DNA of 64,000 bases from Lachnospiraceae bacterium. GTDB taxonomy: Bacteria > Bacillota > Clostridia > Lachnospirales > Lachnospiraceae. Positions 29,016 through 37,842 of this stretch are shown here, in pieces. The position numbers and the translations under genes were made by a program. The first letter of the stretch is position 1. Every line of letters begins with the position of its first letter. The stretch is from NCBI GenBank assembly GCA_024403415.1, contig JAKSRY010000006.1, forward strand, positions 1 to 64,000. The letters run 5' to 3'. The notes under the pieces were generated by a model. That model did no database searches. It had not been told where the DNA came from and saw only the letters and a list, made by a program, of their open reading frames with translations.

Positions 29016-29050
29016 ACAGAGCCCTCGATATTAACTATCGGGGGCTCTGT
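29016..29050. terminator. Bidirectional terminator between convergent DUF3048 and HPr-like genes
   Basis: A 15-bp stem with one G-T pair (29016-29030 with 29036-29050) around a 5-base loop, T-rich on both sides. Ends both the plus-strand lipoprotein transcript and the long minus-strand mbl-to-HPr operon. Confidence 0.9.
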
Positions 29051-29078
29051 TGTCATTTATCTCTTGGATATAAAAAGT

Positions 29079-29342
29079 TTACTCTCCAAGACCATTTTCA
29101 ATAGCTGCTATTATTGCAGATAATGCCTCTGCTTCATCTTCTCCGCTGCATGTGAATTCGAGTTCATCTCCACATTTAACACATGCTCCAAGAACACTCA
29201 GGATACTTTTTGCATTTGCAGAATTTCCTCTAAAGGAAAAAGTTGTCATAGACTTAAATTTCATAGCTTCTTTACACAAATTGCCTGCAGGTCTCACATC
29301 AAGACCTGTGGGATTTTTAATTGTAACCTTTTGACTTACCAT
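29079..29342 (-). CDS. HPr-like protein with Asp in place of the phosphorylated His15
   Basis: 87 residues with the full HPr fold and length. The PTS active site GL-H-ARPA reads GLDVRPA: DNA at the locus gives GAT (Asp15) where EI~P would phosphorylate His15. Arg17 and Pro18 are kept. The HprK target Ser46 is kept at the exact position (NAKSIL). It therefore cannot carry PTS phosphate on a histidine, but could still be a Ser46-phosphorylated signal protein like Crh. It is the last gene of the operon, 40 bases after cdaR. Confidence 0.9.
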   Translation of the reverse strand: MVSQKVTIKNPTGLDVRPAGNLCKEAMKFKSMTTFSFRGNSANAKSILSVLGACVKCGDELEFTCSGEDEAEALSAIIAAIENGLGE

Positions 29343-29382
29343 TATTGGGTAATACCTCCAACATCTTACTGACTGTATATTT

Positions 29383-30741
29383 TTAATTATTCTTCACGAA
29401 CTCAACCGCAATCGAAAACGGTTCATATAATGTAACACCATCCGGCAAATATACAGCAACCGGAATACTGTACAGCTTATTTGTCTCAGGATCAATTCCT
29501 TCTTCCTGGAGCCATTTATTAATGTCTACAACAGCTTTCAGGCTTGCAAATGTAACACCTGCAACCATTGTTTTATTTAGTCCCCATACTACTATCTCTC
29601 TGTTTTCTTCACTATCCGGAACAGAACAGGTATATCCCTCCGGAACATTTGCCAAAGCAATTGCGTTCTTTTCAATTCTCAATCGATTCTGGCTTTTTTG
29701 AACTATTTCAACCGTATAATCTATTTCCTTGCTGACGCCTTCATCAAGAGTGACATCTGATGGAATAAATGCCATAATATCAATCTTATCACTATAAGAT
29801 TCAGATTTTACATCATTTACATCTTTTCGTATTGGAATCCTGATTTCCGAAACACGATTAACAGCTTCAGGCTCTCCATATATTTTCACAAAAATGTTAT
29901 CAACAAGAGTACCTTCACTGTTAATGCCGTACCGGGTTACTCCATATCCCTTGGCTGCAAAGTTCTCTTCGTCTTCAAGCGCAAGAACCACAGGTATTTC
30001 TTTTTCTTTTTGAATATCCACAGCTATTCTTACCGAAGAAATATTCGCAGTTATCTTCAATTTCTTTATATTAATCTGCTTGTCATTTGCATCAAAGAAT
30101 TTAATCTCTGCATTTGAGTTAATATCTGAATTGAAGCCTGCAACATCGACTTCCGCCTTTGCAGATACAACAGTATCAATCACAGATTTTGCACCTTTAA
30201 TTGTGACAATATTACTGTCCGGCGTAATCTCCGTTACTCTGTGATCTTCGGCAGGCTTATCTTTTGGGATAACCTGAATAGGGAGTGACTTTTCTGCCAT
30301 CTGCTCAACTTTTATCTTTACGGCATTAATATTCACATTAATATTATCGTTGGTAATTTCCTTCCCATACTTGTAATCAGAATTAATCTTAACATTAATT
30401 CCTATCAGATAATTACCTTCCGAATCAGTAATATAACTGTCATTATTTTCACGCTTACTCTTTTCCACATCGGCTGTAACAATAATATCTTCTTTTTTCA
30501 ATTCTGAAATAACCGATCTTGGGGCTGCAATTGTTACAGTAACCGTTTCACCATCAAGTATTTCATATACCTGCTTATCTGCCTGAACAAGATCTTTACT
30601 ATTTGTCAGACTAACCGGTATATCTGAAAAGCTTTTAGAAATAGAAGGGTTACTGATGGTAGTAACGATTACCCATAGAATAATCGCTATAAACAGTGAT
30701 AATATTTTCCAGCCAAGATTGTTTAGTAATCTATTTTTCAC
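29383..30741 (-). CDS. cdaR: CdaR, YbbR-domain regulator of the c-di-AMP cyclase
   Basis: 452 residues from a GTG at 30741 with AAGGAAGGG upstream. An in-frame ATG 51 bases earlier lies inside cdaA and gives a non-membrane N-terminus, so I rejected it. N-terminal membrane anchor (ILSLFIAIILWVIVTTI at ~12-28), then three to four YbbR repeats outside the membrane (e.g. KSFSDIPVSLTN, KEIPVVLALEDEENF). CdaR is known to bind and modulate CdaA. The two genes overlap by 11 bases here. Confidence 0.92.
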   Translation of the reverse strand: MKNRLLNNLGWKILSLFIAIILWVIVTTISNPSISKSFSDIPVSLTNSKDLVQADKQVYEILDGETVTVTIAAPRSVISELKKEDIIVTADVEKSKRENNDSYITDSEGNYLIGINVKINSDYKYGKEITNDNINVNINAVKIKVEQMAEKSLPIQVIPKDKPAEDHRVTEITPDSNIVTIKGAKSVIDTVVSAKAEVDVAGFNSDINSNAEIKFFDANDKQINIKKLKITANISSVRIAVDIQKEKEIPVVLALEDEENFAAKGYGVTRYGINSEGTLVDNIFVKIYGEPEAVNRVSEIRIPIRKDVNDVKSESYSDKIDIMAFIPSDVTLDEGVSKEIDYTVEIVQKSQNRLRIEKNAIALANVPEGYTCSVPDSEENREIVVWGLNKTMVAGVTFASLKAVVDINKWLQEEGIDPETNKLYSIPVAVYLPDGVTLYEPFSIAVEFVKNN

Positions 30742-31624
30742 CTTTAGCCCTTCCTTTCCACAGAAAACGCCAACGGCTTGTCTCTTCAACATCAGACTTA
30801 TTCTGTATTATTTTTAATTTATCTTTTAAGCTTTCGCCATCAAGATTAGTATTAAGCTCACCCTGATATGCAACACTTATTCGGCCCGTTTCTTCAGAAA
30901 CAATAACCGTCATGGAATCTGTCACTTCCGAGATACCTACACCTGCACGATGTCTGGTTCCAAGATCCTTACTGAGTCTCATATTATCGGACAGGGGCAA
31001 ATAACAGGTTGCAGAAGTAATTCTGTTTCCTCTTATTATTACGGCACCGTCATGGAGCGGTGTGTTGTGTTCAAAAATATTTATAAGCAGCTGACTGGTA
31101 ACAATACCATCAACATCAATTCCTGTCTTCTCATATTCAGCAAGAGACTGCTCCTGCTCAATGACGATAAGTGCACCTGTTTTAACTTTTCCCATTTCAA
31201 CACAGGCTCTTGAAATTTCATTAATGGTTTTATCTGAGAATCTGCCATCACTGGTTCTGCTTCTGGTAAGTTCGGTAAAAGGATTAATTGATTTTAAGAA
31301 TTTTCTTCTTCCGATATCTTCAATCGCTTTTCTTAACTCAGGCTGCAATATGACAACTACTGCCATTACAGCCACTGAGAACAGATTATTCACTATCCAG
31401 AGGATGGTATTCATCTCAAAAAGATATGCTATGGTGACAAAAATGGCAATAACAACAATACCCTTAAGCAAAGACCATGCTCGGGTATTTTTAATCCAAA
31501 TAAGCATATGATAGATCAAAAATGCTATAACCAGTATTTCTACTATCTCTGCCAGTCTGATACTTGAGAATCTTAACAAGTATGTTTGTATGGTATCACC
31601 AAAAGAATCTGTAAAATTATTCAT
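30731..31624 (-). CDS. cdaA: Diadenylate cyclase CdaA (c-di-AMP synthase)
   Basis: 297 residues. Three N-terminal membrane helices (~28-100), then a DAC domain with catalytic DGA at 192-194 (LHDGAVIIRG) and ATP-binding RHR at 224-226 (GTRHRAGVG). Condenses two ATP into c-di-AMP, which controls potassium, osmolyte and cell-wall balance in Firmicutes. Usually cdaA-cdaR-glmM; glmM is absent here and an HPr-like gene takes its place. Overlaps the upstream 399-aa gene by 8 bases. Confidence 0.97.
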   Translation of the reverse strand: MNNFTDSFGDTIQTYLLRFSSIRLAEIVEILVIAFLIYHMLIWIKNTRAWSLLKGIVVIAIFVTIAYLFEMNTILWIVNNLFSVAVMAVVVILQPELRKAIEDIGRRKFLKSINPFTELTRSRTSDGRFSDKTINEISRACVEMGKVKTGALIVIEQEQSLAEYEKTGIDVDGIVTSQLLINIFEHNTPLHDGAVIIRGNRITSATCYLPLSDNMRLSKDLGTRHRAGVGISEVTDSMTVIVSEETGRISVAYQGELNTNLDGESLKDKLKIIQNKSDVEETSRWRFLWKGRAKGEK

Positions 31625-32816
31625 CTAAGCTCCTGATGAACTCTCCACTGTTTTCATCAATATCTTCTGCACCGATTGGTCTGTTGTTTACCCTTTGATT
31701 ATACATAGCCTGCTGATAATCATCCTGTACATAGTCTGCCTGGGCATATACATCATTTTGGGCATACATATCACTTTGGGAATATGCATCGCTCTGAGCA
31801 TATCCATCATTTTGAGAATACACATTTTGAGATTGTGAATACATATTCTGTGAGGATGTCTGCGGACGTCTGTTATTACTGTTATTACGATTTACGGGAC
31901 GACGTTTAGACTGATTTTTCTGACCTGCAACCACTCCTCTTTTAGGAATCGCTTTTACATAGTAATGGTATTCATCATCTTCAAAATGAACCTTCTCGGT
32001 CCTTTTATAATCTACATTGTACTTGAAGAATTCTACGACTAATCCAACCAGAATTCCCAGTATAGTACCTATCAGTAAACCACCAACCGAAATATTTGCA
32101 TCGACAAAAGCCTGAACAATCAATACCGACATGAGCTGGACAAGACCACCGGCACCAATCGCAATAGTCCATGAATAGTTAAATGAAAACTGACTTATTA
32201 TATAAACAACAATTATTGTTATGGCAAATGCAACTATCAGCACTATCATTGTTTTATCTTCAAGAATGCCGTCAATTATATATCTTAATCTTGCTGACAT
32301 ATCTTCAGATGACATTGCCATCAGACCGGGTGCCATTTCCTTAACTCTCTCAAGAAAATGACTTATAATCACACCACATCCTATAGATGCAGCACTTGCC
32401 GGTCCACTTACAAGTCCCAATGAAATGGGAAGTACGTACGGAATTCCTATTGCAGAAAGAATTGGAGTTCCCAAAACAGTAAGCGAATCCTTAGGGGATA
32501 ATCTGAAGTATAACAGGAAGAGAATTAAAAACAGAACTCCTCCTACGATTGCCACCTCAAGAGATAATGCATAAAGATGCAAAACCAAAAATACTGCTGC
32601 TAAAAAAGTGATAAAGCCAAGCGGCATAAATGAACAAAGCAGTGCTGCTATCATAACAATCGCAAAACTGTCTATCTTTTCCATGTATCCCAGACTTCCG
32701 TTTATTACCGAGAATACCACAAGTGCAAGAATCAGCTTGCAAACCGGTTTCACATAGACTTCATATTTTCCGACAAAATTATACAGTTTATTTCTTAATA
32801 CTAGTAAATCCTTCAT
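31617..32816 (-). CDS. Unknown polytopic membrane protein with repetitive C-terminal tail
   Basis: 399 residues, no family recognised. Seven to eight membrane segments over residues ~22-265, including GFITFLAAVFLVLHLYAL and GGLLIGTILGILVGLVVEFF, with a small cytosolic insert (~165-190). After VEKVHF-like acidic residues comes an Arg/Asn-rich linker, then about six imperfect hexapeptide repeats of the form Y-A/S-Q-N/S-D-x. The membrane part looks transporter-like but shows no ATP-binding or pore signature. Overlap with cdaA suggests its product works with, or near, the c-di-AMP enzyme (inference). Confidence 0.75.
   Translation of the reverse strand: MKDLLVLRNKLYNFVGKYEVYVKPVCKLILALVVFSVINGSLGYMEKIDSFAIVMIAALLCSFMPLGFITFLAAVFLVLHLYALSLEVAIVGGVLFLILFLLYFRLSPKDSLTVLGTPILSAIGIPYVLPISLGLVSGPASAASIGCGVIISHFLERVKEMAPGLMAMSSEDMSARLRYIIDGILEDKTMIVLIVAFAITIIVVYIISQFSFNYSWTIAIGAGGLVQLMSVLIVQAFVDANISVGGLLIGTILGILVGLVVEFFKYNVDYKRTEKVHFEDDEYHYYVKAIPKRGVVAGQKNQSKRRPVNRNNSNNRRPQTSSQNMYSQSQNVYSQNDGYAQSDAYSQSDMYAQNDVYAQADYVQDDYQQAMYNQRVNNRPIGAEDIDENSGEFIRSLDE
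31741..31827 (-). repeat. In-frame 18-bp tandem repeats in the tail of the 399-aa membrane protein
   Basis: Four 18-base units start at 31741, 31759, 31777 and 31795, each beginning TGGG or TGAG on the plus strand, followed by a 15-base unit at 31813 and degenerate copies to ~31848. They encode Tyr-Ala/Ser-Gln-Asn/Ser-Asp-x repeats. Such arrays can change copy number by slippage. Confidence 0.85.
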
Positions 32817-32828
32817 TTTTTAACTTTC

Positions 32829-33215
32829 CTATCTGGAATTCAAATTGTCCAGTTTTCTCAAATTCATATAATATGTTTTTAATCTTCGCTTAGCTTTGGA
32901 ATATCTGTAAGCATAAAGAATGTAGCAGAGTACCGCATAAATAACGATAACTATCAGGTATATCGTAACAATACTTTTTCCCATCTCCATAAAATCCATC
33001 TTATAGATGTCAGCCATAAGTGTCTCGAAATTATAAAAAACATATACAACAAGCACCGCGAAAAATGAAATCGTACCGGCAATAACTGCCTTCAGAATTT
33101 GAAAGCCTATATAATCACTTCGGAAATACGATAATATATTATTGTCTTTGCGCCCTTCCCTCTTTTCGAAAGCAGCAAGCTTGGTCATCAGTATGACCTT
33201 TTCTTCGTTAATCAT
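32829..33215 (-). CDS. Small two-helix membrane protein of unknown function
   Basis: 128 residues; no family recognised. A charged N-terminus (~1-38), two membrane helices (~40-60 and ~83-105, AVIAGTISFFAVLVVYVFY and IVTIYLIVIVIYAVLCYILY), and a basic C-terminus (RYSKAKRRLKTYYMNLRKL). 12 bases before the 399-aa gene and 11 after yvyF, so certainly co-transcribed. It occupies the place where flgM/flgN-type genes stand after yvyF in Bacillus, but no similarity to them is visible. Confidence 0.75.
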   Translation of the reverse strand: MINEEKVILMTKLAAFEKREGRKDNNILSYFRSDYIGFQILKAVIAGTISFFAVLVVYVFYNFETLMADIYKMDFMEMGKSIVTIYLIVIVIYAVLCYILYAYRYSKAKRRLKTYYMNLRKLDNLNSR

Positions 33216-33226
33216 TAATATCTCCG

Positions 33227-33637
33227 TTAGATAAATCTCATCTTATTTCCATCAGCAGTTCTTCTGTTTGCTTCCGGCTGAGCCTTTGAAGCTCTGTTCA
33301 ATCCAACAGAGTTACCCAAATTTTTAGCCATATTATTCTTACATACATCACAGTATCTTCCTGATCTGATCATTGCTCCACAAGATTCACACGCAATTCT
33401 GATAGGTGAATCATCGGAAAACTGTAATCTTTCCTCACGAATCCACTGTCTTATCTGCTGCACCTCTACATCAACATTATCTGCAAGTTCCTGGATATCA
33501 CATCCCTTATTATCCTGAACATATTTTTTTGCCTTCTGGAAAATTTCTTCCTGTGCACTTAAACAATCCTGACAAATAATTGGACCAAATGCATAACTGA
33601 ACATTTTTCCACATTTTCTACAATTCTTAATATTCAT
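33227..33637 (-). CDS. yvyF: YvyF/TIGR03826 flagellar-region zinc protein
   Basis: 136 residues. Two cysteine clusters, CRKCGKMF...CQDC at ~6-25 and CESCGAMI...CDVC at ~84-102, frame a helical winged-helix-like middle (CDIQELADNVDVEVQQIRQWIRE). This matches the conserved flagellar-operon protein next to comFC in B. subtilis. Its role is not defined; zinc binding and motility control are suggested by structure and context. A GGAGG site lies seven bases before the ATG. Confidence 0.85.
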   Translation of the reverse strand: MNIKNCRKCGKMFSYAFGPIICQDCLSAQEEIFQKAKKYVQDNKGCDIQELADNVDVEVQQIRQWIREERLQFSDDSPIRIACESCGAMIRSGRYCDVCKNNMAKNLGNSVGLNRASKAQPEANRRTADGNKMRFI

Positions 33638-33690
33638 AAATAATCCTCCGTAAAATATACCGCATAGTCTGCACCACAGACACTTTTATG

Positions 33691-34398
33691 CTATTTTCCT
33701 CTTCCGATAGCAATGGTTAAAAAGTAAATATTGCAGGGAAAAACCTTTTGTATTGCATCCGCAATCTCATCGACGGTACTCCCCGTTGTATATATATCGT
33801 CAATAATTACAATCGTTTTTAATTTTACACCTTTTCCATTGACTTTGAAAGCCTTTTTCAAATAATCTTGCCTTTGAATAGGGCTTAAATCCTTTAATGG
33901 AGCTGTCTTTCTTATTCTGGATATTAAAGATTTTTCTGTTGGAATTTTAGATAATTTTGATAATTCATCAGATAAGATTTCCGCCTGATTGTATCCACGT
34001 TTTCGTAGTTTGGAAGAATGAATCGGAACCGGAACAAACGCATCGGGTTTTATGGCCTTTAACCAGTCACCACGTTTATTCATTATTTCTCTGGCATAAA
34101 ACTTTGCATATTCAACACGCCCTTTATTTTTGAATCTGAACAATGAATCTGCAATGCTTCCATAATCAAAAACCGCTGTTCCCTGTATATATTTATGCTT
34201 TCGTCTGCTGCAATCCTCACAATAAGCATTTTCACTACCGATAGATTTTCCACATTTTATACATGTTGGTTCCTCAATATACAGTTTTTTCTTCATACAG
34301 GGATTGCAGACATACTTTTCGCCAACTGGAAGCAGCTCGTCACAAACCGCACACCTTCTGGGAAAAACAAGATCTGTCAGTCTGTCAATAATCTTCAA
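33691..34398 (-). CDS. comFC: ComF family phosphoribosyltransferase-like protein
   Basis: About 235 residues. N-terminal zinc-type cysteine pairs (CAVCDELL, CNPC, CIKCGKSI, CEDC) and a C-terminal PRTase domain with IVIIDDIYTTGSTVDE (PRPP loop). Needed for DNA uptake or recombination steps in competent bacteria; exact chemistry unknown. No ATG is available: TTG 34398 lies ten bases after GGAGAGG and TTG 34404 only four, so I prefer 34398. The gene overlaps recD2 by about 14 bases. Confidence 0.9.
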   Translation of the reverse strand: MKIIDRLTDLVFPRRCAVCDELLPVGEKYVCNPCMKKKLYIEEPTCIKCGKSIGSENAYCEDCSRRKHKYIQGTAVFDYGSIADSLFRFKNKGRVEYAKFYAREIMNKRGDWLKAIKPDAFVPVPIHSSKLRKRGYNQAEILSDELSKLSKIPTEKSLISRIRKTAPLKDLSPIQRQDYLKKAFKVNGKGVKLKTIVIIDDIYTTGSTVDEIADAIQKVFPCNIYFLTIAIGRGK

Positions 34399-36619
34399 TA
34401 TCAAAAACCTCTCCTATTCGATCGGTAAAACCTGAGTATCTTGCATTTATTTCATCATTGTCTATCATCTCCGAGATAGTTTCAAAACTTCCAAGCAGTG
34501 TTACACATTTTCGTGCTCTTGTAACCGCCGTATACAGAAGATTCCTGTTAAGCAGCATTCTGGGACCGCTCAAAATAGGTATAATAATGGCCGGATACTC
34601 ACTTCCCTGAGATTTGTGTATTGTAACTGCGTAGGCAAGTTCAAGTTCATCCAGGTCTGAAAAGTTATAATCAACCTGCTTATTCTCATCAAACATCACT
34701 GTAAGCAGCTGATTCCTTATATCAATATCTTTAATAATACCGGTATCTCCGTTAAATACACCTTCACCCTCATCAACAACATAATTACCAAGACCTCTTA
34801 TCTGCCAGGGTATCTGATAATTATTTTTTATCTGCATTACCTTATCTCCTTCGCGGAACAGTTTCTCACCATACTGATATTCCTGCTTATGGTCTGCCGG
34901 TGCATTTAAATATTCCTGAAGTATCTGATTCAGATTTTCAACTCCCAATATTCCTTTTCTCATTGGTGTAAGCACCTGAATATCCAAACTCGATGCGTTC
35001 ACATATCCCGGAAGCTTATCTCTTATCAGCTGTACCATATGCTTCAGTATTACATCCGGATTATCTCTCTTTAATATGAAGAAATCCTTGCTCTCATTGG
35101 TGTATGGTATCTTTTCACCCTTATTAATTCTATGCGCATTTAATACAATATCAGAAGTCTTTGCCTGTCTGAAAATATGTTCAAGCATTACCACATGGAA
35201 TGCTTTTGAAGCTATGAGATCTTTAAGGACCTGGCCCGGTCCGACAGACGGAAGCTGGTCCACATCTCCAACCAGAATAAGTCTCGTACCTACCGCTATT
35301 GCTTTAAGCAGTGCCTTAAACAGATTGATATCAACCATGGACATCTCATCTATAATTACGACATCCGCCTCAAGTGGATTATCTTCATCCTTTTCAAAAA
35401 ATAGATTTCTGTCATCATCTGAAGAATTTCTTCCAACCTCAAGCAGTCGATGAATTGTCTTTGCCTCATATCCAGTTGCTTCCTGCATTCTCTTTGCGGC
35501 TCTTCCTGTCGGTGCAGCAAGCAGGATATCCAGCCCTTCTTCAGCAAAAAATCTGATTATTGTATTTATGGTAGTGGTTTTTCCCGTTCCCGGACCACCC
35601 GAAATAATAGTCACACCATGCTTTACACATTCAAAAACTGCTTTCTTTTGTAATTCATCCAGTTCTATCTTTTCTTCGCGAATTACTTTTTCGAAAGTTG
35701 CGTAAATCTTCTTTTCATTTTCTCTGAATTCATCTTCATCCATGGAAATATCTATTTCCTTAAGCTTATATGCCGAATTAAGTTCAGCATAATAATACAT
35801 TGGCAAATATATATTTTCCCTGCAAATAATCAGCTTTTTCGCAAGATGAAGATTATCTATCTGCTCATCAATATTCTGCACCGGCACAAGCAAAAGGCTT
35901 TCTAGTCTTTTGAGCAGAATATCTCTTGGAAGATAAGTATTTCCTTCTCCCGTGGCCTGCATAAGAATATATAAGATTCCACATCTTATTCTGTACTCAG
36001 AGTCCGGTTTAATTCCTATCTGGGATGCAATATCATCAACGGTCTTAAAACCCACGCCCTTTATATCTTCTGCAAGTCTGTAAGGATTTTCTTTCATAAT
36101 ACTGAATATTCTGTCCTTATACTGCTCATATATTTTGACCGCAAGCTTATTGGAAATACCATATTTTTGTAAAAAAATCATTGCGTCCTGCATTTGACGC
36201 TTTTCGTATGCATCAGATGCTATTTCCATAGCCATTCTTATACTGATTCCTTTAACTTCCGCTAAACGTTCAGGCTCATTTTCAAAAATACGAAGTGTGT
36301 CCTCCCCGAATTTTTTAATAATTCTTTTGGCAAGCGCCGGACCTACGCCTTTGACCGCTCCCGATCCCAGATATCTTTCGATATCAACAATATCTGTAGG
36401 CGTTATTTCTTCAAAGCTTGCAGCCTTGAATTCTTTTCCATACACTCTGTGATTAATGTATTCACCAGTCAGTTCAAGATAAGCTCCTTCGTTAACGTAA
36501 GGAAAAGTACCAACGCAAACAACCTCTTCCTGATCATCAAGTATCAGGGAGAGGATAGAATATGCATTTTCATTGTTTTTGAAGATAATGTGGTCGATAT
36601 AACCTTTGATTACTTCCAT
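34385..36619 (-). CDS. recD2: RecD2-type 5'-3' DNA helicase
   Basis: 744 residues, full length for RecD2. N-terminal OB-like and helix-hairpin-helix region (GSGAVKGVGPALAKRIIKKFG at ~85-105), then a superfamily-1B helicase core: Walker A GGPGTGKTT at 341-349, Walker B VVIIDEMSMVD, GDVDQLPSVGPG and C-terminal AVTIHKSQGSEYPAII. Involved in DNA repair and replication-fork stability; lacks RecB/RecC partners. Placed between flagellar rod genes and comFC. Confidence 0.96.
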   Translation of the reverse strand: MEVIKGYIDHIIFKNNENAYSILSLILDDQEEVVCVGTFPYVNEGAYLELTGEYINHRVYGKEFKAASFEEITPTDIVDIERYLGSGAVKGVGPALAKRIIKKFGEDTLRIFENEPERLAEVKGISIRMAMEIASDAYEKRQMQDAMIFLQKYGISNKLAVKIYEQYKDRIFSIMKENPYRLAEDIKGVGFKTVDDIASQIGIKPDSEYRIRCGILYILMQATGEGNTYLPRDILLKRLESLLLVPVQNIDEQIDNLHLAKKLIICRENIYLPMYYYAELNSAYKLKEIDISMDEDEFRENEKKIYATFEKVIREEKIELDELQKKAVFECVKHGVTIISGGPGTGKTTTINTIIRFFAEEGLDILLAAPTGRAAKRMQEATGYEAKTIHRLLEVGRNSSDDDRNLFFEKDEDNPLEADVVIIDEMSMVDINLFKALLKAIAVGTRLILVGDVDQLPSVGPGQVLKDLIASKAFHVVMLEHIFRQAKTSDIVLNAHRINKGEKIPYTNESKDFFILKRDNPDVILKHMVQLIRDKLPGYVNASSLDIQVLTPMRKGILGVENLNQILQEYLNAPADHKQEYQYGEKLFREGDKVMQIKNNYQIPWQIRGLGNYVVDEGEGVFNGDTGIIKDIDIRNQLLTVMFDENKQVDYNFSDLDELELAYAVTIHKSQGSEYPAIIIPILSGPRMLLNRNLLYTAVTRARKCVTLLGSFETISEMIDNDEINARYSGFTDRIGEVFDIEDY

Positions 36620-36637
36620 AGATTAATAATATATAAG

Positions 36638-36991
36638 TTAAAGATTGTAATTTCGTTTCATCTGCTCATACAGCGACTGAGCAAGTCCCAGACTGTTTGT
36701 TTCTGTAGAATCCTTGGCTAATTTCTGCAGAGTTTCATCCTTAAAAAAGCCAAGCATACTATCAGTATAATTACTTGTAGAATTTTCATCCTTAAAACAG
36801 TCTACTGTTTTTTGCATTTCTTTAAGAACCTGCTCAAGAAAATATGCTTCGAATTCTTTACAGGCTCCCATAATTTCGTCATCAGAAGCTTTAGCATAAT
36901 CTGTTACGGACATATTCTGTTTTATTTTCTGTCCTGCCTCATTAGAAGCAGCTACCAGATCGGTATATGCACCAATATTAGTTACATCCAT
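36638..36991 (-). CDS. Flagellar rod-binding protein (FlgJ N-terminal domain only)
   Basis: 117 residues forming just the rod-binding domain (CKEFEAYFLEQVLKEMQKTV...GLAQSLYEQMKR), without the FlgJ peptidoglycan hydrolase domain. Helps assembly of the flagellar rod in the periplasm-equivalent space. The short form is normal for Firmicutes. 16 bases after the flgG-like gene. Confidence 0.9.
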   Translation of the reverse strand: MDVTNIGAYTDLVAASNEAGQKIKQNMSVTDYAKASDDEIMGACKEFEAYFLEQVLKEMQKTVDCFKDENSTSNYTDSMLGFFKDETLQKLAKDSTETNSLGLAQSLYEQMKRNYNL

Positions 36992-37007
36992 CTAAAGCCT
37001 CCGAATT

Positions 37008-37826
37008 TTATCTCTTAAGGTTGTTTGCGGTCTGCATCATTTCATCGGTAGTAGTGATAGCTTTTGAGTTCATTTCATAAGCACGCTGAGCAACAATAAG
37101 ATTAACCATTTCAGTTGCCACCTGAACATTAGAGCCTTCAAGGTATCCCTGTACTACTTTTGATTTTTGAAGATTATTGTTTGTAGCTTCATTCATTGCA
37201 ACTCCTGAAGCTGCTGTAGGCTTCCAAAGTGTGTCTCCTGTTCTGAAGAGTCCACCGGGATTATTAAACTGGTAAACACCAATTTTAATACCTAATGATC
37301 TTGGATTATTTGATGCATCCGGGTAACAAACTGTTCCATCTGCAGAAATTGTAATTCTACTTGTAACATACTGATTACCAAGGGTAATTGCTTTACCAGT
37401 TGTGTCAAGTACTGGTAATCCGTCTTGGGTCGTGAGCATCATTCCTGAAGATCCATTTGTTGCCCATGTAAAATCACCATTTCTAGTATAATTAATATCT
37501 CCACTTGCATTCTTAACAGCGAAAAATCCCTGTCCTTCAAGTGCAAATGCAGTGTTTGAAGCAGACTCCAATAAGCTTCCCTGTGAAAACATAGAATTAA
37601 TTGAGGAATTTCTAACACCGAGTCCAACCTGCGAAGACGTAGGCTTAGGATCTCCGTTTGCTGTGGTTGTTGCTGTCTGAAGTGTCTGATATAAAAGAGA
37701 CTTAAACTGAGCGGCCTGAGCTTTATAACCTGTTGTATTAACATTTGCAAGGTTGTTGGCAATTGTATCAACATTTGTCTGCTGCGCGTTCATACCTGTT
37801 GCAGCTGTCCAAAGACTTCTAACCAT
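37008..37826 (-). CDS. flgG: Flagellar basal-body rod protein, FlgG/FlhP type
   Basis: 272 residues. N-terminal rod signature SLWTAATGMNAQQTNVDTIANNLANVNTTGYK (interrupted list of key residues: ANNLANVNTTGYK) and C-terminal EGSNVQVATEMVNLIVAQRAYEMNSKAI, the two helices that coil in the rod. Central D1-type beta domain. Exported by the flagellar type III system, so no signal peptide. Corresponds to flhP of the B. subtilis mbl-flhO-flhP locus. Confidence 0.95.
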   Translation of the reverse strand: MVRSLWTAATGMNAQQTNVDTIANNLANVNTTGYKAQAAQFKSLLYQTLQTATTTANGDPKPTSSQVGLGVRNSSINSMFSQGSLLESASNTAFALEGQGFFAVKNASGDINYTRNGDFTWATNGSSGMMLTTQDGLPVLDTTGKAITLGNQYVTSRITISADGTVCYPDASNNPRSLGIKIGVYQFNNPGGLFRTGDTLWKPTAASGVAMNEATNNNLQKSKVVQGYLEGSNVQVATEMVNLIVAQRAYEMNSKAITTTDEMMQTANNLKR

Positions 37827-37842
37827 ATGCTATTCCTCCTTC

